NCBI GenBank assembly: GCA_945931475.1
Contig: CAMEPD010000001.1
Location: 1 to 64,000, forward strand
DNA: 64,000 nucleotides
Source of the DNA: an uncultured Muribaculaceae bacterium
Lineage (GTDB): Bacteria; Bacteroidota; Bacteroidia; Bacteroidales; Muribaculaceae
Direction: 5' to 3'
Shown here one piece after another: positions 33,405-42,625 of this stretch (positions within the stretch are counted from its first letter, which is position 1; every line of letters starts with the position of its first letter). The notes below the pieces were generated by a model that made no database searches, had not been told where the DNA came from, and saw only the letters and a list, made by a program, of their open reading frames with translations. Position numbers and translations under genes: made by a program.

Positions 33405-33435
33405 TTGCACGCTCAAAAAAAAATTACTAAATTTG
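33405..33435 (+). promoter_or_regulatory. promoter for tRNA-Leu
   Basis: TTG at 33405-33407 and TAAATTTG at 33428-33435, 20 bp apart. The tRNA begins 13 bp downstream. Confidence 0.6.
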
Positions 33436-33448
33436 CAGCAGATTCCGT

Positions 33449-33531
33449 GGCCGAATGGTGGAATGGTAGACACGAGGGACTTAAAATCCCTTGGCCATTA
33501 GGCTGTGTGGGTTCGAGTCCCACTTCGGCTA
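33449..33531 (+). tRNA. tRNA-Leu (anticodon UAA)
   Basis: An 83-base class II tRNA: acceptor GGCCGAA/TTCGGCT (with one G-U pair), anticodon stem GGGA/TCCC around TTAAAA with anticodon TAA, a long variable arm (TGGCCATTAGGCTG region), and T arm GTGGG-TTCGAGT-CCCAC. CCA is not encoded. Confidence 0.92.
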
Positions 33532-33533
33532 CA

Positions 33534-33567
33534 CAAGGCTGTGCCATATACGTGGTGCAGCCTTTTT
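33534..33567 (+). terminator. terminator after tRNA-Leu
   Basis: AAGGCTGTGCCA pairs imperfectly with TGGTGCAGCCTT and is followed by TTTTT. It immediately follows the tRNA. Confidence 0.65.
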
Positions 33568-33572
33568 GACAC

Positions 33573-33611
33573 TTAGAGGCTGTTTAAAAATAAATGTTAA
33601 ACAGCCTCTTA
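33573..33611. repeat. TTAGAGGCTGTTTAA palindrome (second hairpin copy)
   Basis: TTAGAGGCTGTTTAA at 33573-33587 pairs with TTAAACAGCCTCTTA at 33597-33611, with 13 matching positions and a 9-base centre. The loop (AAATAAATG) resembles that at 18187-18225. It ends 15 bp before the GT25 start and so lies in that gene's leader. Confidence 0.65.
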
Positions 33612-33626
33612 TCCAGACCCATCGAT

Positions 33627-34346
33627 ATGGAACCGATTCAACTCCATGGCAGCGTAATTTTTGTGGCACACGTCAAAACCGGGTATGAGGAACGCCGGGC
33701 ACATATCAGCAAAATGCTGTGCGGCAGTCAGTTCGAATGGATGCTCGACGGCGATATTGCCGATATTTCACCGGAAAGAGATGCCCGTTATTTCAGAGCC
33801 GACGCACACCTGACACCGTCGCAGAAGTCCTGCGCCCTGAAGCACGTGCTGATTTGCCGGGAGATTGTCGACCGGAATTTGCCCGGTGCACTCGTCTTAG
33901 AGGATGATATCTGTCTGCATGACAGATTTCCGGTGGTTTTCGCCCGGTCGTTGGCCGAAATCGAGCAGATCGACCGGCCGCTGATAGCCAATTACGAGGA
34001 TACGCGACTGAGGTTCGTGCCCCGGAGCCGCCGCGAGAAGGGGCGCGTGCTCTATCCGGGAGACCGCGACCGCATGACCGGCTGCTATTACATCAACCGG
34101 GCCGGCGCCGAGGCTGTGCTGCGCGAAGTCGATGAGAACAAAATCGGCCTGCCGGCCGACCATTTTCACAAAAAGCTTCTCAATGACGGCAAACTGCTTT
34201 ATCTGTGGGCACAGCCTACCGTAGCCACCCAGGGGAGCCACAACGGCTTGTTCCGTTCGGCCATCAACTCCAACAAAACCTCATGGACCGAGCGCAAATG
34301 GCTCCTGCTCCGCGCCTACAAGAAGCTCATTTACAATCTGCGCTGA
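33627..34346 (+). CDS. glycosyltransferase family 25 protein
   Basis: A 239-residue GT25 (LPS galactosyltransferase-type) enzyme. Visible features: VIFVAHVKTGYEERRAHISK at the start (usual GT25 opening), LTPSQKSCALKHVLICREIV, the DxD-like ALVLEDDICLHDRF, MTGCYYINRAGAEAVL and LPADHFHKKLL. It probably adds a sugar to LPS or a surface glycan. The ATG at 33627 is chosen because the longer frame from 33594 starts inside the palindrome. Its 3' end overlaps the convergent HTH gene by 20 bp. Confidence 0.85.
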   Translation: MEPIQLHGSVIFVAHVKTGYEERRAHISKMLCGSQFEWMLDGDIADISPERDARYFRADAHLTPSQKSCALKHVLICREIVDRNLPGALVLEDDICLHDRFPVVFARSLAEIEQIDRPLIANYEDTRLRFVPRSRREKGRVLYPGDRDRMTGCYYINRAGAEAVLREVDENKIGLPADHFHKKLLNDGKLLYLWAQPTVATQGSHNGLFRSAINSNKTSWTERKWLLLRAYKKLIYNLR

Positions 34347-34590
34347 TTCCCCGGTAAGCCGTCACCCCTTTGTCGCCCTGTAAATTCAGCTCGGCCGAGA
34401 GGTCAAGGAAGAAATCGTGGTTCAGCACCCGGCTGATACGTGCCAGCAGCTCGGTGTCGATAGTGCGTCGGACGAAAATATTGTACACATTGCATCGGTT
34501 GCAATGGAGTTCACGGGCGAACCATGCAACTGTGCGGGCCTCGGGCAGTGAGTCGAATACCCGGCGTATCTCTTTACCGATGTGTGTCAT
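34327..34590 (-). CDS. small helix-turn-helix protein
   Basis: An 87-residue protein starting MTHIGKEIRRVFDSLPEART, followed by VAWFARELHCNRCNVYNIFV and TIDTELLARISRVLNHDFF. This is the pattern of a compact XRE-like helix-turn-helix DNA-binding domain (recognition helix around NRCNVYNIF). The ATG at 34590 is preferred over a longer frame from 34710, whose extra residues read through low-complexity repeat sequence. It is convergent with and overlaps GT25 by 20 bp. The target genes are unknown. Confidence 0.7.
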   Translation of the reverse strand: MTHIGKEIRRVFDSLPEARTVAWFARELHCNRCNVYNIFVRRTIDTELLARISRVLNHDFFLDLSAELNLQGDKGVTAYRGISADCK

Positions 34591-35031
34591 AGATGTGAGG
34601 TTGCAGTATCTAAAAACACTAAGAGGGTGTGTAAAAAAGAAGGGTGTGTAAAAGTTTAAAGAATAAGGGGCTGCCATGAAAATGGCATTGCTCTGTGCAA
34701 AGGTAACCAAAATATTTCATAACCCTCCGAAGTGTATAATCTTTTTCACTCTTTTTCAACAGTAAACGTCTCCGGCAAGCCCTGATATTCCATTTCCGCC
34801 ACACACCGCCCCCGCTCCAACCCCTCCCGGCAGCCCACCGGCCCCACGGCGCAGCGGCCTACCGGCCTGAATAGCCGAATCAAAATGTATGGTGCGGCCT
34901 ATAATAAAATATGTATATTTTCCGTTAAATGTTTGGGTTTTCGCGCGCTGTGCCCAAATTGCTATGTTGAATTTGCTATGTCGCAGGCACTGTTCCCCAC
35001 CGGACCCCCCTTATTCACCACGTATAAAGCT
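34591..35031. other. intergenic region with direct repeats and leader of the C25 gene
   Basis: About 440 bp with no convincing gene. Near the HTH gene it holds two direct copies of GGGTGTGTAAAA (34625-34636 and 34642-34653), 17 bp apart, in the HTH promoter region. The remainder (34740-35031) is a C-rich then AT-rich leader before the C25 peptidase, including TATAATAAAATATG at about 34900. No exact consensus promoter could be assigned. Confidence 0.5.
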
Positions 35032-38000
35032 ATGTTACGCCATATATCCAAAATTTACCTTACGGTAGCCGCAGCCATCATGCTGCCGGCCGTTGCCGCT
35101 GCCGCCGATACCGTTTCTTCGGACTATTTTGCCCCCAATTCGGTCCTCAGTTCGGGCCACTGGGTCAAAATCAAAGTCAACAATACCGGCCTGCAGAAAA
35201 TCACGGCCCGACAGCTCGCCGATATGGGATTCAGCGACCCCTCGAAGGTGGCTGTCTGCGGTTACGGTGTCTCCGAACTTTTCCAGGAGAAGATTTCGGC
35301 CTCGACACCCGACGACCTCAAGGCTATCCCCGCAAGCTATTCCGATGGCGACATCATTTTCTACGGCGAGGGGGATGTGACCGTTTCGGCCTACATCAAC
35401 AACTCTACGGCCAACACATGGAAGCCGCTGATTCGCCGCAACTACCAGTCGAGCTACGGCTGCTACTTCCTTACCGACGCCGTGACCCCGGCACATATCA
35501 CCGAGGTGGAGGCTCCGGTCAATTCGCCCCAACGGCGCCAGATTTACAGCTCGGTTTCATCGAGCCATCTCGAGCGTGAGGAGATTATCCCCGAGGTAGG
35601 CGCGCGTGCATTCTTCCACGATTTCATGGTGCAGCCAAAGGCATCGTTTGACTTCAACCTGCCCGCCTACCGCAAGAGCACCGATGCCGAAATCGAAGAG
35701 CACAACGGCGCAACCGGCATGAATATCTGGGTAGCCATGGCTGTGGGCGCCACATCCACAGCCAACAAGGTGCAGATGACCTATCCGGCCACGCAGACCA
35801 ACCGCAACGGCAACCTGACCTTCTACAGCATCCGCACCAACGAGATGATCTACCGCGACTGCGCCCACGAGACCAACCCGGCATACGTCAACCCCGAGGT
35901 CGCCCCCGACAATATCTACACCGTCACGGCCGATCTGTCGGGTATCACCACCCTGTGTTTCGGCGCTATCGACTATATTAATATAATGTACCGCCGCAAC
36001 AACGATGTCGGCGCCAGTGGCACACATACCCTCTTCCTCGACAAGGTAAACACCACCGACGTAGTGGTGCTGTCGAACGTCCCGGCCAACGCGCAGGTGT
36101 GGGACATCACCAATGTACTGTCGCCCAGACGGCTGAATCTCTCCGAGCCCGACAACTACTATGAGCAGCGCGTGTCGCTCGACGGCGAATACGACGCCAC
36201 CGGACTCGCCCCCACCCCCACTCTGGCCGTGTTCAACCCCGACACCGACTGCCACTCCGTCGAGGTAATCGGACAGGTGGCTCCGCAGAACCTCCACGCC
36301 ATGAGCGTGCCCCGCATGGTCATCGTATCGGCCTCGGCGTTCGTCGCTCAGGCCGAGCGCCTGGCGCAGCTCCACCGCGACATCGACGGCATCGACGTGG
36401 CCGTAGTGACGCAGGACGACATCTACAACGAATTTTCGTCGGGCATCCGCTGCCCGCTGGGCATCCGCCGCTTCCTGAAGATGCTGTCGCTGCGCGAACC
36501 CGGCAAGCTCAAATCGGTGCTACTTTTCGGCGGCGCCAATATCGACAGCCGCAACCTCCGCGGCCTCGTCAAGGATATGGAAGCCACCTGCATCCCCTTA
36601 TACCAGAATCCCCACCTCCGCTCCAGCGGTTGGCTCGGCCTGTCGTACGGCACCGACGCCCCTTACGGCTTCCTCTCTGAGGATTTCACAATCTTCGGCA
36701 AATATTCGGCCAACCTCGGCACCACAACCGACATCAACGTGGGCCGCGCTCCGGTCGAAGACCTGGAGCAGGCCGGGAAGTTCGTCGACAAATGCCAGGC
36801 ATACATGACCTCGGTGCAGCCCGGCTCGTTCGACCGCGCACTACTCACCGCCGACGAAAAAACCCACAACAATTTCTTCGAGCAGGCCGACGAAACCTGC
36901 ACCAAAATCGCCGGTCTGAGCCCCTCCACGGAGCTGACACGCGTCTACAACGGATTCGTCCACTCACGATACAACACCTTCGCGTCGGCCATCGCCCAGG
37001 GGGTCAACTACTGGTATTACACGGGCCATGCGTCGCCCGGCGCTCTCACCGGCATAGGATACTTATCCAACTCGCCCCGCAATTACCCCACCGACAAGCC
37101 GCCCTTCGGCATGTGGGCCACCTGCCGCTCCATCTACTTCGACCACGGCGACTGCGTGGGCCGCTCGGCCCTTCTGGCGCCCGAAGGGGGGCTGATAGCC
37201 CTGGTGGGCGCTTCGCGCGAGGTATACAAAGACCCCAATCAGGTGATTGCCCTGGGGGTAACCGACGCATACTTCTCGTCGAAGCCCGGCGACACCATGG
37301 GCGACGTATGGCGTAACGCCCGCAACCGGGTGTGCAACGATGCGCTGATCAACTCCCCGCGCGACTCCACCGTGCTGGTCAACACCACCTGCTACGGCTT
37401 CTTCGGCGACCCAGAACTGCGCCTGAACGTGCCCGCGGCCGACGTGCTCCTTACATCGGTCAACGGCAGCACCGGCGCCACAGCATCAGTCACCCCGCTG
37501 GAGATGTTCCCCGTCGAGGGCATCGTAGGCAAGGACGGAACACCCGATGAAACCTTCACCGGCCTGGTTACGCTCAACTTCAATGACGCGCCCCAGACAC
37601 TCACCGAAAAGTGCTGGGACGAAGGGGTGGAGTACACCCACACAACCACCTTCGACAACGACCGCATCCACTCGGTGCAGATTCCGGTTACCAACGGACG
37701 ATTCTCGGCCAGCATCATGGTGCCCACCCCGGCACGCCCCGGACAGCAGAATCCCGTGTGGCTCACCGCCCGCACCACCGACGGCCTCCGCTCGGCCAAC
37801 GGCGAATACACCGGGCTCACCATCAACAATCTGCCCGAAGGCTTTGACGAGACAGCCTACTCCGCGCCTGAAATCACCGCCCTCTACCTCAACAGCCCGT
37901 CGTTCGCCGACGGCGACGTAGTGAACGGCTCGCCGGTGCTCTGCGCCGACTTCGCCGCCGCCACCGACGGCAACACTCTCACCCCGTCGTCGACCCTGCT

Positions 38001-38487
38001 GGGGCAGTCGATGCAGATTATCCTCGATGATACCAAGACCATAGCCAACGCCGGAGGTATGGTGAAATTCGCCCCCGACGGCTCGGCCTCGCTCGAATAC
38101 CCGATGAGCGACCTTGCCGACGGCCGCCACACCCTCGAGCTGAAAGTACGCAACGTGGCCGGCATCAGCACCTCGCGCTCCATAGAGTTCGTGGTGGTCA
38201 ACACCCCCATCGACGCCACCCTCACCGCCGGGAATCCGGCCTCGACATCGGCCGTCATATCTCTGGAGCACACCCTCGACAGTGCTCCCGAAGCCACAAT
38301 CTACGTCACCGATGCCGCCGGACGCACCGTCTTCTCGCGCCGCGGCGCCACATTCCCCTTCACCTGGGACCTCAACGACAACCTCGGCAATCCCGTGGCG
38401 CAGGGCCGTTACACTGTGAAGGCCATGCTCAATTCGGGCCTGATGTACGGGTCGGCCACACCCGCCGAGATTATCGTCGTGCGCTGA
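35032..38487 (+). CDS. C25 (gingipain/PorU-like) cysteine peptidase, type IX secretion associated
   Basis: A 1151-residue exported protein with signal peptide MLRHISKIYLTVAAAIMLPA. The middle is a C25 peptidase domain: VAPQNLHAMSVPRMVIVSAS, DDIYNEFSSGIRCPLGIRRF, the catalytic-type His666 in YYTGHASPG and Cys698 in WATCRSIYFD. The C-terminus ends in a FlgD-like Ig module (FTWDLNDNLGNPVAQGRY). Overall length and order match PorU, the T9SS sortase. It is a paralogue of the protein at 51779-55303, with 32 instead of 33 residues between His and Cys. The ATG at 35032 is chosen because it starts the signal peptide; the longer frame has 49 unrelated residues. Whether it is a sortase or a cargo peptidase is open. 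Confidence 0.8.
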   Translation: MLRHISKIYLTVAAAIMLPAVAAAADTVSSDYFAPNSVLSSGHWVKIKVNNTGLQKITARQLADMGFSDPSKVAVCGYGVSELFQEKISASTPDDLKAIPASYSDGDIIFYGEGDVTVSAYINNSTANTWKPLIRRNYQSSYGCYFLTDAVTPAHITEVEAPVNSPQRRQIYSSVSSSHLEREEIIPEVGARAFFHDFMVQPKASFDFNLPAYRKSTDAEIEEHNGATGMNIWVAMAVGATSTANKVQMTYPATQTNRNGNLTFYSIRTNEMIYRDCAHETNPAYVNPEVAPDNIYTVTADLSGITTLCFGAIDYINIMYRRNNDVGASGTHTLFLDKVNTTDVVVLSNVPANAQVWDITNVLSPRRLNLSEPDNYYEQRVSLDGEYDATGLAPTPTLAVFNPDTDCHSVEVIGQVAPQNLHAMSVPRMVIVSASAFVAQAERLAQLHRDIDGIDVAVVTQDDIYNEFSSGIRCPLGIRRFLKMLSLREPGKLKSVLLFGGANIDSRNLRGLVKDMEATCIPLYQNPHLRSSGWLGLSYGTDAPYGFLSEDFTIFGKYSANLGTTTDINVGRAPVEDLEQAGKFVDKCQAYMTSVQPGSFDRALLTADEKTHNNFFEQADETCTKIAGLSPSTELTRVYNGFVHSRYNTFASAIAQGVNYWYYTGHASPGALTGIGYLSNSPRNYPTDKPPFGMWATCRSIYFDHGDCVGRSALLAPEGGLIALVGASREVYKDPNQVIALGVTDAYFSSKPGDTMGDVWRNARNRVCNDALINSPRDSTVLVNTTCYGFFGDPELRLNVPAADVLLTSVNGSTGATASVTPLEMFPVEGIVGKDGTPDETFTGLVTLNFNDAPQTLTEKCWDEGVEYTHTTTFDNDRIHSVQIPVTNGRFSASIMVPTPARPGQQNPVWLTARTTDGLRSANGEYTGLTINNLPEGFDETAYSAPEITALYLNSPSFADGDVVNGSPVLCADFAAATDGNTLTPSSTLLGQSMQIILDDTKTIANAGGMVKFAPDGSASLEYPMSDLADGRHTLELKVRNVAGISTSRSIEFVVVNTPIDATLTAGNPASTSAVISLEHTLDSAPEATIYVTDAAGRTVFSRRGATFPFTWDLNDNLGNPVAQGRYTVKAMLNSGLMYGSATPAEIIVVR

Positions 38488-38545
38488 CACCGTGACCACT
38501 GAACATAAAAAATCTGAAAATGCCGGCAATAATGATTTTTTGTTG

Positions 38546-38553
38546 TATATTTG
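38546..38553 (+). promoter_or_regulatory. -7 element for the DUF3467 gene
   Basis: TATATTTG matches the -7 consensus, about 90 bp upstream of the ATG at 38643. No clear -33 TTTG is present. Confidence 0.35.
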
Positions 38554-38642
38554 CAATAACAATCGGCCGAGGGGCGTGCAACACCGCCCCCGACGCCCGG
38601 CAAAAGACAATATAATATCTTAATTAAAAAACACTTACTACA

Positions 38643-38948
38643 ATGGCTGATAACAACAAACAGCAGGAACTCAAAATAGAACTCACACCCGAAATCGCCG
38701 CCGGCCACTACTCGAATCTGGCTGCCATCTCGCACACCCCCGGTGAATTCTTCATCGACTTCATCAACTACTCGCCCAATATGCCCCAGGCACGTGTGCA
38801 GAGCCGCATCATCATGAACCCCGAGAACGCCAAGAACCTCCTGTTCGCCCTCCGCGACAACATCCAGAAGTACGAAAAGACCTTCGGCGACATCGAGCGC
38901 AAGACTCCCAAGGGCGGCGCTGAAGCACCCAACCCCTTCCAGGCTTAA
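38643..38948 (+). CDS. DUF3467 family protein
   Basis: A 101-residue soluble protein: ELKIELTPEIAAGHYSNLAA, ISHTPGEFFIDFINYSPNMP, VQSRIIMNPENAKNLLFALR and a short Pro-rich tail. This matches DUF3467, a small conserved bacterial family with no known function. Its own promoter-like element and a 112 bp gap to cysS suggest independent expression. Confidence 0.88.
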   Translation: MADNNKQQELKIELTPEIAAGHYSNLAAISHTPGEFFIDFINYSPNMPQARVQSRIIMNPENAKNLLFALRDNIQKYEKTFGDIERKTPKGGAEAPNPFQA

Positions 38949-39060
38949 ATTCCTATAACGGATAATATACAGGCAGCACCCTCCCCGCCGTGGGGTGTTG
39001 CGTTTTCATTTAAACATCAAGCCCCGCAGGCATTACGTATCACCTATAACTCTTACAAAA

Positions 39061-40548
39061 GTGGCCACACAAAACCTCCTGATTTACAACTCGCTGCATC
39101 GTCAGAAAGAACTTTTCAAGCCCCTCCACGAGGGGCTGGTAGGTATGTATGTCTGCGGCCCCACGGTCTACGGCGACGGACACCTGGGACACGCCCGTCC
39201 GGCCATCACATTCGACGTGCTCTTCCGCTACCTCACCCACATCGGCTACAAGGTGCGCTACGTGCGCAACATCACCGACGTAGGTCACCTGGAGCATGAC
39301 GCCGACGAGGGTGAGGACAAAATCGCCAAGAAGGCCCGTCTCGAACAGCTTGAGCCTATGGAAGTTGTGCAGATGTACCTCAACCGCTACCACGACGCCA
39401 TGGCGCGCCTGAACGTGCTGCCACCCTCGATCGAACCGCATGCTTCGGGTCACATCATCGAGCAGATCGCCTATATACAGCGCATACTCGATGCCGGATA
39501 TGCCTACGTCGAGAACGGTTCGGTGTACTTCGACGTGCCCCGCTACAACGCCGAGCACCACTACGGCAAGCTCTCGGGACGCAACATCGACGAGTTGCTC
39601 TCGGAAACCCGCGCCCTCGACGGCCAGCAGGAGAAGCACCACCCCACCGACTTCGCCCTTTGGAAGAAGGCTCAGCCCGAACACATCATGCGTTGGCCGT
39701 CGCCATGGAGCGACGGCTTCCCCGGATGGCACCTCGAATGCTCCACCATGAGCGAGAAATACCTCGGCGGCGAATTCGACATCCACGGCGGCGGAATGGA
39801 CCTCAAATTCCCCCACCACGAGTGCGAAATAGCCCAGACCGTGGCCGCCAACGGCCATGAAAGCGTGCACTACTGGATGCACAATAACATGATTACCATC
39901 AACGGCAAGAAGATGGGCAAATCGCTGGGCAACTTCATCACACTCGACCAGTTCTTCACCGGCGACCACCCGCTGCTCGAGCAGGCATACTCGCCGATGA
40001 CCATCCGGTTCTTCATCCTCATGGCCCACTACCGCTCGACCGTCGACTTCTCGAACGACGCACTGCGCGACGCCGAGAAAGCTTACGACCGTATGCTTCA
40101 GGGATGGCGACGCCTCGACCAGCTCAAACCCGCGGCCGAATCGACCGTAGCCGACGAAATCGCCGCAATAGAACAGGCCTGCTACGACGCCATGAACGAC
40201 GACCTCAACACCCCCATCGTAATTTCGCACCTGTTCGACGCCACCGGCGTAATAAACCGCGTCAACGACGGCAAGGAGAAGGCCACCGAGGCCGACATCA
40301 AGCGGCTGCGCGAGCTCTTCAACACCTTCCTGTTCGACATCATGGGTATGCGTCCGGGCGACGATGCAGCCGGCGAAGCATCGCTCAAACCCTACCGCGA
40401 CGCAGTGGACCTGCTGCTGCAGATTCGCGCCGAAGCCAAGAGCAAGAAGGACTGGACTACATCCGACCTCATCCGCAACCGTCTGTCGGCCATAGGTTTC
40501 GACGTGAAGGACACACGCGACGGCTCCTTCGAGTGGTCGCTCAAATAG
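39061..40548 (+). CDS. cysS: cysteinyl-tRNA synthetase (GTG start)
   Basis: CysRS charges tRNA-Cys. The 495-residue protein shows the HIGH-type motif in [15 protein letters not shown], zinc-site residues in [10 protein letters not shown] and [10 protein letters not shown], and the KMSKS-type [10 protein letters not shown] place the start at the GTG at 39061 ([15 protein letters not shown]) because family members begin about here. The only upstream in-frame ATG (38995) would add a 22-residue basic extension with no family match. It is followed 4 bp later by the RecD-like helicase. Confidence 0.93.
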   Translation: MATQNLLIYNSLHRQKELFKPLHEGLVGMYVCGPTVYGDGHLGHARPAITFDVLFRYLTHIGYKVRYVRNITDVGHLEHDADEGEDKIAKKARLEQLEPMEVVQMYLNRYHDAMARLNVLPPSIEPHASGHIIEQIAYIQRILDAGYAYVENGSVYFDVPRYNAEHHYGKLSGRNIDELLSETRALDGQQEKHHPTDFALWKKAQPEHIMRWPSPWSDGFPGWHLECSTMSEKYLGGEFDIHGGGMDLKFPHHECEIAQTVAANGHESVHYWMHNNMITINGKKMGKSLGNFITLDQFFTGDHPLLEQAYSPMTIRFFILMAHYRSTVDFSNDALRDAEKAYDRMLQGWRRLDQLKPAAESTVADEIAAIEQACYDAMNDDLNTPIVISHLFDATGVINRVNDGKEKATEADIKRLRELFNTFLFDIMGMRPGDDAAGEASLKPYRDAVDLLLQIRAEAKSKKDWTTSDLIRNRLSAIGFDVKDTRDGSFEWSLK

Positions 40549-40552
40549 CACA

Positions 40553-41962
40553 ATGGAACTGGAGGAGTTCGGGCGGCTGATGCTCGAGGCCATGCCGTTC
40601 GAGCCCACCGACCAGCAGATCAAGCTGGCCGCCGCACTGACACGCTTCTGCTCGGCATACACTCCGCAGGACTCGGTGTTCATTCTCAACGGCTACGCCG
40701 GCACGGGCAAGACTTCGGTAATGGGCGCCTTGGTGCGCTCGCTCCACTATGTGGGCATCCCCACTGTGCTCCTTGCCTCCACCGGACGCGCCGCAAAGGT
40801 GCTTTCGGGCTTCACCGGGCTGCCCGCATTCACCATCCACCGCCAGATATATTCGTCACCCGTGATGGGGCCCGACGGGCGCTTCGCCGCTCGCCTCAAC
40901 CACAACCCGCACGTCAACACGGTGTTCATCGTCGACGAGGCCTCAATGATCGGCGAGGAGTCGGACACGTCGGCCAACTCGCTGCTCCACGACCTGGTGA
41001 TGTACGTATATTCCGGCGTCAACTGCCGACTGATACTTTTGGGCGACACGGCACAGCTGCCGCCGGTGGGGTGCGACCGGTCACCGGCCATGGACCCGCT
41101 GAAATTCAAGGAGCTCGGCCTGCGCGTCAGTCGCGCCACCATCACCAAAACCGTACGCCAGCAGAGCCGGTCGGGCATCCTCTACAACGCCACATGGCTG
41201 CGACGCGCCATGCTCGCATCGCCGTTGCCCGAACCGATGATTACAGCCTCGCCATTCGCCGACATCGCCATCGTGGAACCCGAGGACCTCGAGGACGCCC
41301 TTCAGACATCATTCTCGACCTACGGCGAGGAGCAGACCATCATCATCACGCGCTCCAACCGCCGCGCCGCCGAATTCAACCGCGCCATCCGCAGCGTGGT
41401 CTACGACCGCGAGGACGTACTCTCCAAGGGGGAGCGGCTTGTCCTGGCCAAAAACAACTATTTCTGGACCCGCGGGTCGCGCGAGGTCGACTTCTTGGCC
41501 AACGGCGAAACCGCTGTGGTTGAGGAGATTTACTCCACCGAGCTGCGCGGTGCCATAACATTTGCCGACGTGCGCCTCTTCCTGCCCGACAGGCAGGTTT
41601 CGCTCGACGCAAAAATCAACCTTGAAGCCCTCGCCTCGGAGAGTGCAGCGCTACCCCCGGCTATCACGCGCGAAGTGATGGAGCAGACCCTCGCCGAAGC
41701 CGGCGTCACCGGCGGCTCGGTCACCGCACAGCGCAAAGCCCTCCGCGAGTGCCCCTATTACAACGCCCTTCAGGCCAAATACGCCTACGCCGTCACCTGC
41801 CACAAGGCCCAGGGCGGACAGTGGGCCTCCGTTTTCGTCGATATGGGCTATATCCCCGTCGAGGCCTACGGCTCCCTCGATTTTTACCGCTGGCTGTACA
41901 CCGCCGTCACCCGCGCCACAACACGCCTGACCTTCATCAACCCCGCCGTCGCCATCAAATAG
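40553..41962 (+). CDS. RecD-like AAA ATPase / DNA helicase
   Basis: A 469-residue SF1 helicase-type protein. Motifs: Walker A FILNGYAGTGKTSVM, LLASTGRAAKVLSG (motif Ia), Walker B VFIVDEASMIGEE, LLGDTAQLPPVG (motif III), TITKTVRQQSRSGILYN, and the UvrD/RecD C-terminal ending VTCHKAQGGQWASVFVD and YTAVTRATTRL. It resembles RecD2-like short helicases common in Bacteroidales and is probably a 5'-3' DNA helicase in repair. It begins 4 bp after cysS, so it is likely co-transcribed. Confidence 0.88.
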   Translation: MELEEFGRLMLEAMPFEPTDQQIKLAAALTRFCSAYTPQDSVFILNGYAGTGKTSVMGALVRSLHYVGIPTVLLASTGRAAKVLSGFTGLPAFTIHRQIYSSPVMGPDGRFAARLNHNPHVNTVFIVDEASMIGEESDTSANSLLHDLVMYVYSGVNCRLILLGDTAQLPPVGCDRSPAMDPLKFKELGLRVSRATITKTVRQQSRSGILYNATWLRRAMLASPLPEPMITASPFADIAIVEPEDLEDALQTSFSTYGEEQTIIITRSNRRAAEFNRAIRSVVYDREDVLSKGERLVLAKNNYFWTRGSREVDFLANGETAVVEEIYSTELRGAITFADVRLFLPDRQVSLDAKINLEALASESAALPPAITREVMEQTLAEAGVTGGSVTAQRKALRECPYYNALQAKYAYAVTCHKAQGGQWASVFVDMGYIPVEAYGSLDFYRWLYTAVTRATTRLTFINPAVAIK

Positions 41963-41996
41963 CCCCCATCCCGCCGGCAAAAATGCTCGAAGTGGC

Positions 41997-42032
41997 AAAG
42001 TTTTTGTTCCTGCCGGCAACCTTTAGGGATCC
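41997..42032. repeat. short dispersed repeat, copy A
   Basis: AAAGTTTTTGTTCCTGCCGG followed by CAACCTTTAGGGATCC. A closely related sequence occurs at 62061-62097. It lies between the convergent helicase and FAH-like genes; its role is unknown. Confidence 0.4.
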
Positions 42033-42034
42033 CC

Positions 42035-42625
42035 CTATTTTACCCGCAAGCGGCGCACCGACGCATTGACCAACGCCAGGGCGGCGTAAAGGCCGATTTC
42101 GGCAGGGACGGTCAACGGCGTCAGGCACGGTATAATTATATCCCCTGTCCGAAGCGTCGAAAACCGGCTCAGCAGCGCCACGGTCTCCTCGATATGCATC
42201 TGTGCCGTGTCGATATGAAGAATTTTATCCCCGATCTGAAGCATAAAGTCTCCCGCCGGAAGCTCCTCGGGCTTTACCCATGGCGACAAGGCGGCGGCGC
42301 TGTCGAAGCAGCACGCCAAATCTGACCGCACTTCGCCCGGAGGCATCAGCACTGCCCCGGCACACACGCCGTCGATATACCGCCACGCATATTTCGGCGC
42401 TATGAATTTCCCCAATCGCCCCACGCGGAACACCGGTACTGCCGTAAAATGCCACCCGCGGGCAAATTCCGGCAAAAATACCGGGTCGCCCTTCAGCAGC
42501 AGTGATGAGTCGGGCATAAGGCGCACCGGCAGTATGTCGGGCTGAGGCGCCTCGTCGCGCTCCAACGCTCGGCTGACTGCCGAAAAATCGGCGTCCAACG
42601 ACCGGTCTACTCTGAATATCTTCAT
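42035..42625 (-). CDS. fumarylacetoacetase-fold protein lacking metal ligands
   Basis: A 196-residue protein that aligns with Bacteroidales FAH-family hydrolases: LMPDSSLLLKGDPVFLPEFA, RVGRLGKFIAPKYAWRYIDG, CFDSAAALSPWVKPEELP, and STLRTGDIIIPCLTPLTV. In active members the metal is held by acidic residues in a YEVEVV-type strand and a later Asp. Here the equivalent strand reads WHFTAVPVFR, the Asp region reads VCAGAVLMPP, and the GTPAG loop reads PCLTPLT. So it is probably catalytically inactive (inference). Its ATG overlaps the rex stop by 4 bp, placing it in the rex operon. Confidence 0.7.
   Translation of the reverse strand: MKIFRVDRSLDADFSAVSRALERDEAPQPDILPVRLMPDSSLLLKGDPVFLPEFARGWHFTAVPVFRVGRLGKFIAPKYAWRYIDGVCAGAVLMPPGEVRSDLACCFDSAAALSPWVKPEELPAGDFMLQIGDKILHIDTAQMHIEETVALLSRFSTLRTGDIIIPCLTPLTVPAEIGLYAALALVNASVRRLRVK

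Noticed and set aside
34711..34804. Longer frames covering the HTH gene's upstream region
   Set aside because: The extra residues translate repeat-rich AT sequence and lack family support; the ATG at 34590 gives a clean HTH domain.
39040..40689. 549-codon open frame on the minus strand
   Set aside because: Antisense to cysS and the start of the helicase gene, both with full catalytic motifs; low-complexity Val/Gly/His-rich product.
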